In this document: positions 1 through 6,500 of the stretch, piece after piece
How positions within the stretch are numbered: the first letter of the stretch is position 1
How the letters are laid out: the number at the start of each line of letters is the position of its first letter
Origin: an uncultured Christensenella sp.
Lineage (GTDB): Bacteria; Bacillota; Clostridia; Christensenellales; DTU072
Assembly (NCBI GenBank): GCA_905210905.1
Contig: CAJLYQ010000073.1
Span: 1-6,811 of the forward strand
Direction of reading: 5' to 3'
Length of the DNA stretch: 6,811 nucleotides
Program-made: the position numbers and the translations under genes
Notes under the pieces: model-generated
Told to the model about the DNA's origin: nothing
Database searches by the model: none
What the model saw: only the letters and a program-made list of their open reading frames with translations

Positions 1-33
1 TTCGGTGGTACTGTTTCTTACTATTATTATACG

Positions 34-249
34 CTATTTCTCGTCAAAAATCAACCATTTGTTGTGACAGAGCCTTCCTATATAGATATACACGCCTATA
101 TCGAGCCGTTTGAACAGTCCGCAGGTGTAAACGACGAAAATCAGAGCGAGATTGCCGACAGCCGCCACTCTTCCGAAAGTGCGTTTGGTCAGCAACGCAA
201 GGGAAAACGAGAAAATCAGTGTTACGAAAAATATAATAAAATAACTCAT
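34..249 (-). pseudogene. Probable N-terminal remnant of a multi-pass membrane protein
   Basis: This is a 71-residue hydrophobic frame that starts at the ATG at 249-247 and ends at TAG. Two membrane segments are visible, about residues 3-19 (YFIIFFVTLIF...) and 28-44 (VAAVGNLALIFVV...), with a basic loop LLTKRTFGR between them. A third segment begins at LDIGVYIYI and then breaks off into a polar tail ending IFDEK. From memory, the pattern of a TKRTFG loop followed by GLFxxLxIGVYI resembles the N-terminus of large polytopic membrane proteins in Firmicutes. The third helix is cut short, and neither other minus frame continues it with hydrophobic codons, so I read this as a decayed or truncated gene. 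It could instead be a genuine small two-helix membrane protein. An upstream in-frame TTG at 288 would add 13 residues, but that TTG lies inside the -35 box, so I prefer the ATG. There is no usable Shine-Dalgarno sequence. Confidence 0.42.
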
Positions 250-258
250 AATATGAAA

Positions 259-288
259 ATTATACCCCCTTATTCCGCCGATTGTCAA
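259..288 (-). promoter_or_regulatory. Perfect-consensus sigma-A type promoter reading leftward
   Basis: On the minus strand TTGACA (288-283) is followed after 18 nt by TATAAT (264-259), so both hexamers match the consensus exactly. The next ATG (249-247) begins only 9 nt beyond the -10 box, so the transcript would have almost no leader. It reads into the hydrophobic fragment at 34-249. Confidence 0.6.
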
Positions 289-296
289 ACTCCGTA

Positions 297-325
297 TTGT
301 AATAAAAATTTATATATGATATAAT
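297..325 (+). promoter_or_regulatory. Extended -10 promoter for the ABC transporter gene
   Basis: TTGTAA (297-302) is followed by a 17-nt spacer and TATAAT (320-325), preceded by TG one base upstream (317-318), which is an extended -10 element. The predicted start near 332 gives a leader of about 65 nt before the ATG at 397. The -35 box lies 8 bp from the -35 box of the oppositely directed promoter, so a regulator binding here could affect both. Confidence 0.62.
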
Positions 326-368
326 CTATATTATTTACTTCAAACGCCGATAAAAAGTCGGTAGAAAA

Positions 369-396
369 TTGCCTTGCGGCAAAAAACGGAGAACAA
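369..396 (+). promoter_or_regulatory. Leader hairpin and ribosome binding site of the ABC gene
   Basis: A small hairpin (TTGCC 369-373 with GGCAA 378-382, loop TTGC) sits just ahead of the Shine-Dalgarno sequence GGAG (388-391), which is 5 nt from the ATG. The Shine-Dalgarno is well formed and supports the start at 397. The hairpin leaves it exposed, so a regulatory role is uncertain. Confidence 0.4.
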
Positions 397-3222
397 ATGC
401 TCGAATTAAAAAACGTTGTGAAAAAATACGGCGACGGTGAAAACGCCGTTTACGCGCTTAAAGGGGTTTCCCTGACGCTGCCCGACAGCGGACTTATTTC
501 CATTCTCGGTCAAAGCGGATGCGGAAAAACCACTCTTCTTAACGTTCTGGGCGGTTTGGATTGTCCCACTTCGGGCGAGATAATTACTTCGGGACTTTCC
601 ACTGCGGATTTCCGTCAGTCGGACTGGAACGCATACCGAAACCATTACGTAGGGTTCGTTTTTCAAAACTATTATCTTATCCCCCATCTTAACGTGCTTG
701 AAAACGTTAAAATCGGTATGAAACTGTCGGGATTAAACAAAAAGGAACAGACGGAAAAGGCTCTCGCCGCTTTGGAATCGGTGGGTTTACGGAATATGAC
801 GAAGAAAAAATCGCGCCAACTTTCGGGCGGACAGGCGCAAAGGGTTGCGATAGCGAGAGCGATAGCGAACAAGCCGTCGATTATTCTTGCCGACGAACCG
901 ACCGGCGCGCTCGACAGCGAAAATTCCGTTCAGATTCTCGACATTCTCAAAGAACTTTCGCAGAACACGCTCGTACTTATCGTCACGCACAACGCCGAAC
1001 TTGCCGAGCAGTACAGCGATCGCATAATTAAGATGAAAGACGGCGAAGTAATCGGCGACGAAGTTCTCTCTTCTTCCACTCCTTCGGTTGAAGTCGGAAA
1101 AGAAGAAACCGAGCGAAGCGTAACGGACGTAAAAACCGAGCGTAAAAAACGTCGCAAAAAGCCGACTATGAACATTTTTTCCGCTTTCGGCACGAGCCTT
1201 AAAAACCTTTATCACAAGATCGGGCGCACTGCGATAACTTCGATAGCCGGTTGTTTGGGGGTAATCAGCATAACAATAATTTTAGGACTTAATTCCGGGT
1301 TTGCGTCGTATGCGGCTAATTATCAAAGGAATTCCGTATCGAAGTATCCCGTAAAGGTGTCGAAAATGCAGTCGAATATGAGCGACGTCGAAGATATGTT
1401 CAAAAAAGTGTCGGGGCTTGGCGGCGATTTTAAGAATTTCGACTCGAATATGATAATGGACATTCTTAAAAACGACGACGTGGATATGGAAAAATACACA
1501 GACGAAGAAAAGGTTTTCATCGAAAAAATGGTTACCGGACTCGGTGCGAATTTCGGTCAATATCTCAAAGAAAACGACACTACGGAGTTCAAAAAGTACG
1601 TTGACAAAAACTTCCCGGGCAACTACGCGACGGTAAAATACCGTTACAAAATCACGCCCAACGTCTACAACGTGCGCACTGCCAAAGACGGGTCGGTGAC
1701 GTCATATTCTCAGATAATGCCCTTCTCGACGAGGGTTTCCGGCGACCTTGAAAAACTTAACTTTTTGCTTGCACGGCTCAATATCGAACTTTCCACCCGT
1801 GATATAAACAACGTAAAAAGCGCTCTTTCAAGCCTGAGTTTTTGGGATTCGCTCGTAGACGACAGGAAGGTCCTTGAAGGTCAGTACGAACTTCTCGAAG
1901 GGACGTGGCCGGAAGACGACGCGGAAAACGGCACTTACGGGGCGGTTCTCGTAGTGGACAAATACAACCGCATTACCGACGCTTCCCTTTACGCGCTCGA
2001 CTACATAACTTTCCAGGAACTCTTCTTAAGTTTTATTCGTCAGGCGGGCGATATTCTTAACGAACTCATTGACGGAGCGGATTTTTCCGTTTTCAAAAAA
2101 CTCGGAAAAGAGATACAACTTACTTACGACTTCAAAGATTTTATCGGACACGAATTCCGTCTTCTTACCGAAAGCGACTACTTCGTTAAAGGCGAAAACG
2201 GTCTTTACGAAAATAAATCCGGTGACGAAACCGTTTTGGCAAGCAAACTTTCTTCCGCTCCGAAGATTAAAATTTCGGGTATAGTGCGTTTGCGCGAAGG
2301 CGTGGATTCGGGTTGCATAAACGGCGATATAGGGTACTCGCAAGGGCTTGTCGACTATATTATTAAGACGGGAGCGAATTCTCCCGTAGCGGTCGAACAA
2401 ACCGCTTGTTACGACGAGTACGTCGAAAAAATGCAATCGCCCGAACGCGCGGATTACGAAGCGTTGATGCTCGCGCTCACCGAAGAAACGAAGTCGCTCG
2501 AAACGCTTACCGACGAAGAAAAAGCGCTTTACGAATCGTTTAAGTTCAAGTGCGTCGTAGACGGTCGGTCGCTTGCCAACGAAACCGATTATAAAACTCT
2601 TATGCTCGACCTTGGCGTTGTGGACGAGGACTCGCCCGAAACGATAGAGTTTTATCCCACGAGCATAGAATCCGTGAAAGAAATCGAAGAGTTTATCGAA
2701 GAATACAACGAACAAGCGAAGCGGGATTACAAAGCCGGCAAGACGGAAAAAGACAATTCCGTTAAGTTTACCAACGATCTCGAAGCGTTGATGGCGTCCC
2801 TTGAAAACGTGGTCGATACTATTACTTACGTTCTCGTTGCGGTGACTTGCCTTGCGGTAATAGTTTCTTTGTTTATGGTTGCGATAATTATGTACATATC
2901 CGTTCAGGACAGAACGAAAGAAATCGGTATTTTGCGAAGTATGGGGGCAAGAAAAATCGATATAATGAACATTTTCAACACGGAAACCGTTCTTCTCGGA
3001 TTTTTGAGCGGCGTGATCGGGGTTGCTTTGGGATATGCGTTTACACCGCTCGTCAATATGCTCTTAAACAAGTATCTCGGAATAGCGAATCTCGTTCAAC
3101 CCGTGTGGTGGCATTCTCTTTTCATTATTCTCGCTTCGATTACTCTCACCTGTCTGTCCGGATTGTTCCCGGCGGTGTTCGCCGCAAAGAAAAATCCCGT
3201 GACCGCTCTCCGCTCGGAATAA
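397..3222 (+). CDS. ABC transporter, fused ATPase and FtsX/MacB-type permease
   Basis: This 941-residue protein is a half-transporter that should act as a homodimer in the cytoplasmic membrane. The nucleotide-binding domain (about 1-220) has Walker A GQSGCGKTT (38-46), Q-loop Gln90, signature LSGGQ (142-146), Walker B ILADEP with Glu167, and switch His198, so it looks fully active. A charged linker (about 222-258) ends in the basic cluster KKRRKK just before the first membrane helix (about 277-299). A very large outer domain (about 302-805) follows, then three more helices (about 809-835, 862-886 and 906-930). The FtsX-like element RTKEIGILRSMGARK (839-853) lies between helices two and three. 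The four-helix layout matches type VII (MacB/FtsX) ABC systems, which do mechanical work on peptides, antibiotics, lipoproteins or wall enzymes rather than classical channel transport. The substrate cannot be told. The gene has its own promoter and terminator, and no adaptor, two-component system or partner permease lies next to it in the window. Confidence 0.93.
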   Translation: MLELKNVVKKYGDGENAVYALKGVSLTLPDSGLISILGQSGCGKTTLLNVLGGLDCPTSGEIITSGLSTADFRQSDWNAYRNHYVGFVFQNYYLIPHLNVLENVKIGMKLSGLNKKEQTEKALAALESVGLRNMTKKKSRQLSGGQAQRVAIARAIANKPSIILADEPTGALDSENSVQILDILKELSQNTLVLIVTHNAELAEQYSDRIIKMKDGEVIGDEVLSSSTPSVEVGKEETERSVTDVKTERKKRRKKPTMNIFSAFGTSLKNLYHKIGRTAITSIAGCLGVISITIILGLNSGFASYAANYQRNSVSKYPVKVSKMQSNMSDVEDMFKKVSGLGGDFKNFDSNMIMDILKNDDVDMEKYTDEEKVFIEKMVTGLGANFGQYLKENDTTEFKKYVDKNFPGNYATVKYRYKITPNVYNVRTAKDGSVTSYSQIMPFSTRVSGDLEKLNFLLARLNIELSTRDINNVKSALSSLSFWDSLVDDRKVLEGQYELLEGTWPEDDAENGTYGAVLVVDKYNRITDASLYALDYITFQELFLSFIRQAGDILNELIDGADFSVFKKLGKEIQLTYDFKDFIGHEFRLLTESDYFVKGENGLYENKSGDETVLASKLSSAPKIKISGIVRLREGVDSGCINGDIGYSQGLVDYIIKTGANSPVAVEQTACYDEYVEKMQSPERADYEALMLALTEETKSLETLTDEEKALYESFKFKCVVDGRSLANETDYKTLMLDLGVVDEDSPETIEFYPTSIESVKEIEEFIEEYNEQAKRDYKAGKTEKDNSVKFTNDLEALMASLENVVDTITYVLVAVTCLAVIVSLFMVAIIMYISVQDRTKEIGILRSMGARKIDIMNIFNTETVLLGFLSGVIGVALGYAFTPLVNMLLNKYLGIANLVQPVWWHSLFIILASITLTCLSGLFPAVFAAKKNPVTALRSE

Positions 3223-3223
3223 C

Positions 3224-3248
3224 CCGTTTTTACGGTTTATAAAACCGT
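3224..3248 (+). other. Overlapping small hairpins after the ABC stop codon
   Basis: Just after the stop codon, ACGG at 3232-3235 can pair upstream with CCGT (3224-3227), or as ACGGTTT (3232-3238) downstream with AAACCGT (3242-3248). The two hairpins exclude each other. The 10-mer GTTTATAAAA also occurs twice, at 3235-3244 and 3247-3256. They may stabilise the mRNA 3' end or assist the terminator that follows. Confidence 0.35.
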
Positions 3249-3254
3249 TTATAA

Positions 3255-3294
3255 AAAGCCTTGCCGAAACAAACGCGCAGGGCTTTCTTTTTTT
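3255..3294 (+). terminator. Rho-independent terminator of the ABC gene
   Basis: AAAGCCTTGC (3255-3264) pairs with GCAGGGCTTT (3277-3286) to form a 10-bp stem with one T-G wobble and a 12-nt loop. One C and then seven T residues (3288-3294) follow. It lies 33 nt after the ABC stop codon and separates that gene from the ppx unit. Confidence 0.85.
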
Positions 3295-3345
3295 CGCTAT
3301 TTCTCTCGTTTTTGCCGACACAGAGTAAAATAATAGTAAATGATA

Positions 3346-3374
3346 TTGCAACTTGTTTTAATTTAATATATAAT
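3346..3374 (+). promoter_or_regulatory. Promoter of the ppx-maf-mreB-like-xre unit
   Basis: TTGCAA (3346-3351) is followed by exactly 17 nt and TATAAT (3369-3374) in an AT-rich stretch after the preceding terminator. Transcription would start near 3381, leaving a purine-rich leader of roughly 45 nt before the TTG start codon at 3428. No other comparably good promoter is seen between here and the final terminator. Confidence 0.6.
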
Positions 3375-3410
3375 CTTAAATAAGGATGAAATTATAAGAA
3401 AAAAACGAAA

Positions 3411-3430
3411 AAAGGGGCTAGTATACTTTG
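3411..3430 (+). promoter_or_regulatory. Ribosome binding site and TTG start of the ppx-like gene
   Basis: AAAGGGG (3411-3417) lies 10 nt before a TTG codon (3428-3430). The TTG is followed directly by EKIAIIDIGSNT, the usual N-terminus of this family, and no in-frame ATG or GTG occurs close by. The rare start codon with a slightly long spacer suggests modest translation. Confidence 0.6.
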
Positions 3431-4939
3431 GAAAAAATAGCAATAATCGACATCGGCTCAAACACTGCAAGGATAGTAATCGCGAACATTCTGGAAGGCG
3501 GTTATTTCAACGTTGTGGACGAACTTAAAGAACCCGTCAGACTTGCCAAAGGAATGGAAACGGACGGTTATCTTCGCCCGATGCGTATTCAGCAAATGAT
3601 AAAAACGCTGAAAACATTCAAAAATCTATATGAAAGTCATCACGTCGACAAAGTTTTCGCTTACGCCACGGCGGCGGTTCGCAGAGCGAAAAACAAAAAG
3701 ACGTTCGTTGACGAAGTTCTCGCTCAATGCGGAATAAAACTCACGGTCCTTACTCAGGACGAAGAAGCGATGCTGGTTTATACCGGCGTGGTCAATTCTC
3801 TCGACATTCCGCGCGGCGTTATTATCGACGTAGGCGGAGCGAGCATAAAACTGATTTATTACAATCGCAGAGTTCTTCTCAATCACGACACGCTGCCTTT
3901 CGGCGCGGTTTCTCTTACCGAGAAGTTTGCAGACGTAGCGGACGGGTTCGAACGCGCGAAAATGATCGAAGAATACGTCGGACAGGAACTTGCGAAAATC
4001 GGATGGCTGACGAAACTCGAACCCGACGTACAACTCGTTGCGGTAGGCGGAGCGGTACGCAATCTCGGCAGAATAAGCCGCAGATTCAAGCGTTATCCTT
4101 TGGATATGGCGCATAACTACCATATTCCGATGGACGAGTTTGAAAACATTTATAATTCGATGAAAGGCGTAGACATAACTAAGCCGGTGCGCATAAAGGG
4201 ACTTTCGAGTGCGCGCGCCGAGATTTTGCCTGCGGCGTTAAGTTGCATAAAGGCGTTTGAAGACGCTACGAATTTCGAAGAAATCACCATTTCGAGCGCG
4301 GGACTTCGCGAAGGCGCAATGTTCCGTTATGCCGTTCCTTCCACTATGGAAAAACCGCTCGGCGACGTTCTCGGACACAGCATTTACACGATGCTCAGTC
4401 ATTTTAATATGAATATACCCCATTCCGAGCACGTTTTCGACATATCGCTTCAACTTTATCGCCAACTTAAAGTTCTGCACAAACTGCCGCGTTATTACGT
4501 TCGCGTACTTCGCGTTGCGGCGCAACTACACGACATCGGCACGAGTTTTAAGTACTACGATCACCCGAAGCACTCGTTCTATCTGATACTTAACAGTAAT
4601 CTTTACGGCATACAGCAAAAAGATCTCGTTATGGCAGCTTTGATTGCCGGAATGCACGGGAATTCTTCTCTCGAAGGCGTCGAGATACAGCAATATCTGT
4701 CGATGCTGACGGAAGAAGACATCGACGCGGTGAAAAAACTCGGCGTAATCGTGCGTATTGCCGAATGTTTCGACCGCAGTATGAGCGGAGTTATCACTTC
4801 TCTTACCTGCGACATTCTTGGCGAAAGCGTAATATTGAAACCGTGTTCTACGAGCGACTGCACGCTTGAAATTCAGGACGCAATCGGTGCGGTAGCGGAT
4901 TTCCGTCGCGCGTTCAAGAAAAATCTTGACATTCTTTAA
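3428..4939 (+). CDS. ppx: Ppx/GppA-family phosphatase with C-terminal HD domain
   Basis: Members of this family hydrolyse polyphosphate (exopolyphosphatase) or convert pppGpp to ppGpp, in the cytoplasm. The 503-residue protein opens with the phosphate-1 loop DIGSNTARI (8-16), followed by ATAAVRRAKN (80-89), the acidic motif QDEEAMLVYTGV (110-121) and a second loop DVGGASIKL (134-142). Further landmarks are VAVGGAVRNL (204-213), the ARAEILP stretch (262-268) and SSAGLREG (289-296). An HD domain follows, with His335, the His368-Asp369 pair in LHDIG, His382, His410 and Asp449 in ECFDRS, so its metal ligands look complete. The second loop is unusual: the family consensus GGGSTE is GGASIK here, which puts Lys141 where E. 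coli exopolyphosphatase has a functional glutamate. Activity may therefore be altered, or the HD domain may carry part of it. The gene is first in a four-gene unit, and Maf starts 10 nt after its stop. Family assignment is sure; the choice between polyphosphate and pppGpp as substrate is not. Confidence 0.9.
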   Translation: MEKIAIIDIGSNTARIVIANILEGGYFNVVDELKEPVRLAKGMETDGYLRPMRIQQMIKTLKTFKNLYESHHVDKVFAYATAAVRRAKNKKTFVDEVLAQCGIKLTVLTQDEEAMLVYTGVVNSLDIPRGVIIDVGGASIKLIYYNRRVLLNHDTLPFGAVSLTEKFADVADGFERAKMIEEYVGQELAKIGWLTKLEPDVQLVAVGGAVRNLGRISRRFKRYPLDMAHNYHIPMDEFENIYNSMKGVDITKPVRIKGLSSARAEILPAALSCIKAFEDATNFEEITISSAGLREGAMFRYAVPSTMEKPLGDVLGHSIYTMLSHFNMNIPHSEHVFDISLQLYRQLKVLHKLPRYYVRVLRVAAQLHDIGTSFKYYDHPKHSFYLILNSNLYGIQQKDLVMAALIAGMHGNSSLEGVEIQQYLSMLTEEDIDAVKKLGVIVRIAECFDRSMSGVITSLTCDILGESVILKPCSTSDCTLEIQDAIGAVADFRRAFKKNLDIL

Positions 4940-4949
4940 TTTATAGATA

Positions 4950-5510
4950 ATGCAAAAAACGCTTATACTCGCCTCTTCTTCTCCGCGCAGGAAAGAACTT
5001 TTGCATAAAATAACGGATAATTTCGTAATCGTAAACCCGTCGTGCGAAGAAATCGACGCCGGCACGCCGCATTTCGTTGCCGAAACGAACGCCGTGCGCA
5101 AAGGCAGAGCCGTTGACGCCGAGTTCGTTCTCGCTTGCGACACGCTTGTTTCTCTCGACGGGGTTATTTACGGAAAGCCGAAAACCGAACGTCGGGCAAT
5201 CGATATGATAAAAGTTCTTAACGGCAAAGAACATATCGTTACGAGCGGCGTTTACGTTCGTTGCGGCACGGAAGAAACCGCTTTTACGGTAGACTCTCGC
5301 GTCGTTTTCAAAAAATTGACCGACGAAGAAATAGTTTCTTACGTCAAAAAATATCAACCGCTCGACAAGGCGGGGAGTTACGGAATACAAGACGGAATAA
5401 TCGTAGACCGTTACGAAGGAAGTCCGGATAATATCATCGGACTGCCGACGGAACGCGTACGCGAAGTACTCGGGAAGTATACTTATGTTAAGGAAGAAAG
5501 TAATAATTGA
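4950..5510 (+). CDS. maf: Maf nucleoside triphosphate pyrophosphatase
   Basis: Maf proteins split nucleoside triphosphates to the monophosphate and pyrophosphate. They clear non-canonical or excess nucleotides, and overproduction in Bacillus blocks septum formation. The 186 residues match the family's usual length and carry its landmarks in order: LASSSPRRKELL (7-18), CDTLV with the likely catalytic Asp64 (63-67), YGKP (74-77), TSGVYV (98-103), KAGSYGIQD (140-148) and GSPDNIIGLP (157-166). The GSYGIQ form suggests the YhdE-like branch (dTTP/UTP) rather than the YceF-like m7GTP branch, but that is inference. No clear Shine-Dalgarno sequence precedes the ATG, which lies only 10 nt after the ppx stop, so translation is probably coupled to ppx. 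The 3' end overlaps the next gene by 26 nt. Maf directly before an MreB-type gene recalls the maf-radC-mreBCD order in Bacillus. Confidence 0.94.
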   Translation: MQKTLILASSSPRRKELLHKITDNFVIVNPSCEEIDAGTPHFVAETNAVRKGRAVDAEFVLACDTLVSLDGVIYGKPKTERRAIDMIKVLNGKEHIVTSGVYVRCGTEETAFTVDSRVVFKKLTDEEIVSYVKKYQPLDKAGSYGIQDGIIVDRYEGSPDNIIGLPTERVREVLGKYTYVKEESNN

Positions 5511-6453
5511 CTTTGACAGCGAGCGCATAGCGGTTATGGTAGACGGAGTTTTGCTTAAACTCTGTCCGTCGAGCGTTGTCCGCAAAACCACGGAAATGCC
5601 GGTTGCTGTTTCTTACGGCGACGAAGCGGAAAAGAACAAAGACTCGCTCGGCTCGTCGGAAGTTTATTGCACGCCGTTCAAAGACGGTCGGATCGTAGAC
5701 GAAACCGCCGCGCGTATTCTCTTCCGTTCGGTTCTGCGCGAACTTCTCGGCAAAAATCCTCTTGCGAATATTTACGTTCTCGTTTCCGGCGGACTGTCCA
5801 AAGAAGATAAGTTCGTTATTTCCAGATCTTTTTCTTCCTGCGGATACGGACGAGTAACTATCGTCCCCAGACCGAAAATTATCGCTCGCCTGCTCGGGTT
5901 TAACAATTTGTATTGCGGACTTTATATGGATACCGACGTGTCCGAACTTGCGCTTGGCGCGGAAGGAAATCTTCTTTGCTCGCACACCATCGACGTTTCC
6001 CTTTCCGCTCTCGCCGAACAAATAAGAGAACGGTTCCTGTCGGACGGCAAACTGAAACTGTCGGTAGAAACCAGTCTTAACGTGGCGAAAAAATACTGCT
6101 CTCTTTTCGAATTCGACAACTCGAAAATCATTGCCGTAGGCACGGACGCCATTACGGCAGGTAAAAAATCGGTGTATTTTACCGCAAAAGACGTCTACGC
6201 TCTTTGCGACGGAGTTTACTCGAAAACCACGGACTTAATCAGTGCCGCCCTGCTCGACGCAGATAAAGACTTTGCTATCGCCGCAGCCAAATCGGGTATC
6301 CTTTTTCTTGGTTCCGGAACCCGTATCGGCGGTTTCGAAGAATACGTGTATAAAAAACTCGGCATAGGCGGTTTTATTATGAAAGACGACTCGGTTCTGC
6401 TTTCCGTCACACATAACCTCGCCGTCAACGAACCCGATTTCCTTGAAGAATAA
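5485..6453 (+). CDS. Divergent MreB-like actin-fold protein with degraded ATP site
   Basis: The 322-residue protein follows the MreB pattern along its length but has lost key residues. MreB-like landmarks are a phosphate-1 strand IIDFDSERIAVMVDG (7-21, MreB DLGTANTLVYVKG), PSSVV (28-32, MreB PSVVA), the hallmark PFKDGRIVDE (64-73, MreB PLKDGVIAD), LVSGGLSKEDK (99-109, MreB VPSGITEVEK) and the adenosine-loop segment GILFLGSGTRIGGFEEYV (271-288, MreB GIVLTGGGALLRGL). Lost features are the GTAN turn of phosphate 1, the glutamates of the EEP catalytic segment (here VPRP, 127-130) and the glycine-rich phosphate-2 loop DIGGGTTE (here DTDVSE, 149-154, two residues shorter). The adenine-contacting KIE motif is also unrecognisable. 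ATP binding or hydrolysis is probably impaired, so it may modulate a true MreB elsewhere in the genome. The ATG has GGGAAG (5472-5477) 7 nt upstream and lies inside maf, so the two are likely coupled. No mreC or mreD follows. Family call is by my own alignment from memory. Confidence 0.72.
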   Translation: MLRKKVIIDFDSERIAVMVDGVLLKLCPSSVVRKTTEMPVAVSYGDEAEKNKDSLGSSEVYCTPFKDGRIVDETAARILFRSVLRELLGKNPLANIYVLVSGGLSKEDKFVISRSFSSCGYGRVTIVPRPKIIARLLGFNNLYCGLYMDTDVSELALGAEGNLLCSHTIDVSLSALAEQIRERFLSDGKLKLSVETSLNVAKKYCSLFEFDNSKIIAVGTDAITAGKKSVYFTAKDVYALCDGVYSKTTDLISAALLDADKDFAIAAAKSGILFLGSGTRIGGFEEYVYKKLGIGGFIMKDDSVLLSVTHNLAVNEPDFLEE

Positions 6454-6467
6454 AAAATAACCAACTT

Positions 6468-6484
6468 AAAAAAGCCTTTCGCTC
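6468..6484 (+). repeat. Direct repeat of a terminator arm, copy 1
   Basis: This 17-nt sequence, six A residues then GCCTTTCGCTC, recurs at 6742-6758 with a single difference (G versus A at the seventh base). Copy 1 lies between the MreB-like stop codon and the XRE start. It has no partner arm nearby, so it is not a hairpin on its own. Confidence 0.6.
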
Positions 6485-6500
6485 AATTCGTAGAAAAAAA

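Noticed and set aside
64..324. 86-codon open frame on the plus strand before the ABC gene
   Set aside because: It is polar, without a recognisable domain or ribosome site, it runs across both promoters, and it lies opposite the hydrophobic frame. It is likely chance.
2026..2715. 229-codon open frame antisense to the ABC gene
   Set aside because: It lies wholly opposite a well-supported gene. Its composition (rich in F, R and V) is what the complement of this codon usage (many gaa, aaa and gac codons) produces. No domain is recognised.
2847..3242. 131-codon plus-strand frame at the 3' end of the ABC gene
   Set aside because: It is out of frame with the conserved FtsX-like helices, which are intact in the main frame, and its product is low in hydrophobic segments and rich in R, S and Y. 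It is a shadow frame.
3386..3397. Tiny upstream frame (ATG AAA TTA TAA) in the ppx leader
   Set aside because: The AAGG before it touches the ATG and leaves no spacing for a ribosome site. Three codons alone are no evidence of a leader peptide.
4526..5591. Long antisense frames (4526-5143 and 4941-5591) opposite ppx, maf and the mreB-like gene
   Set aside because: The sense frames carry clear family motifs throughout. The antisense products show no motif, start signal or hydrophobic pattern and overlap each other.
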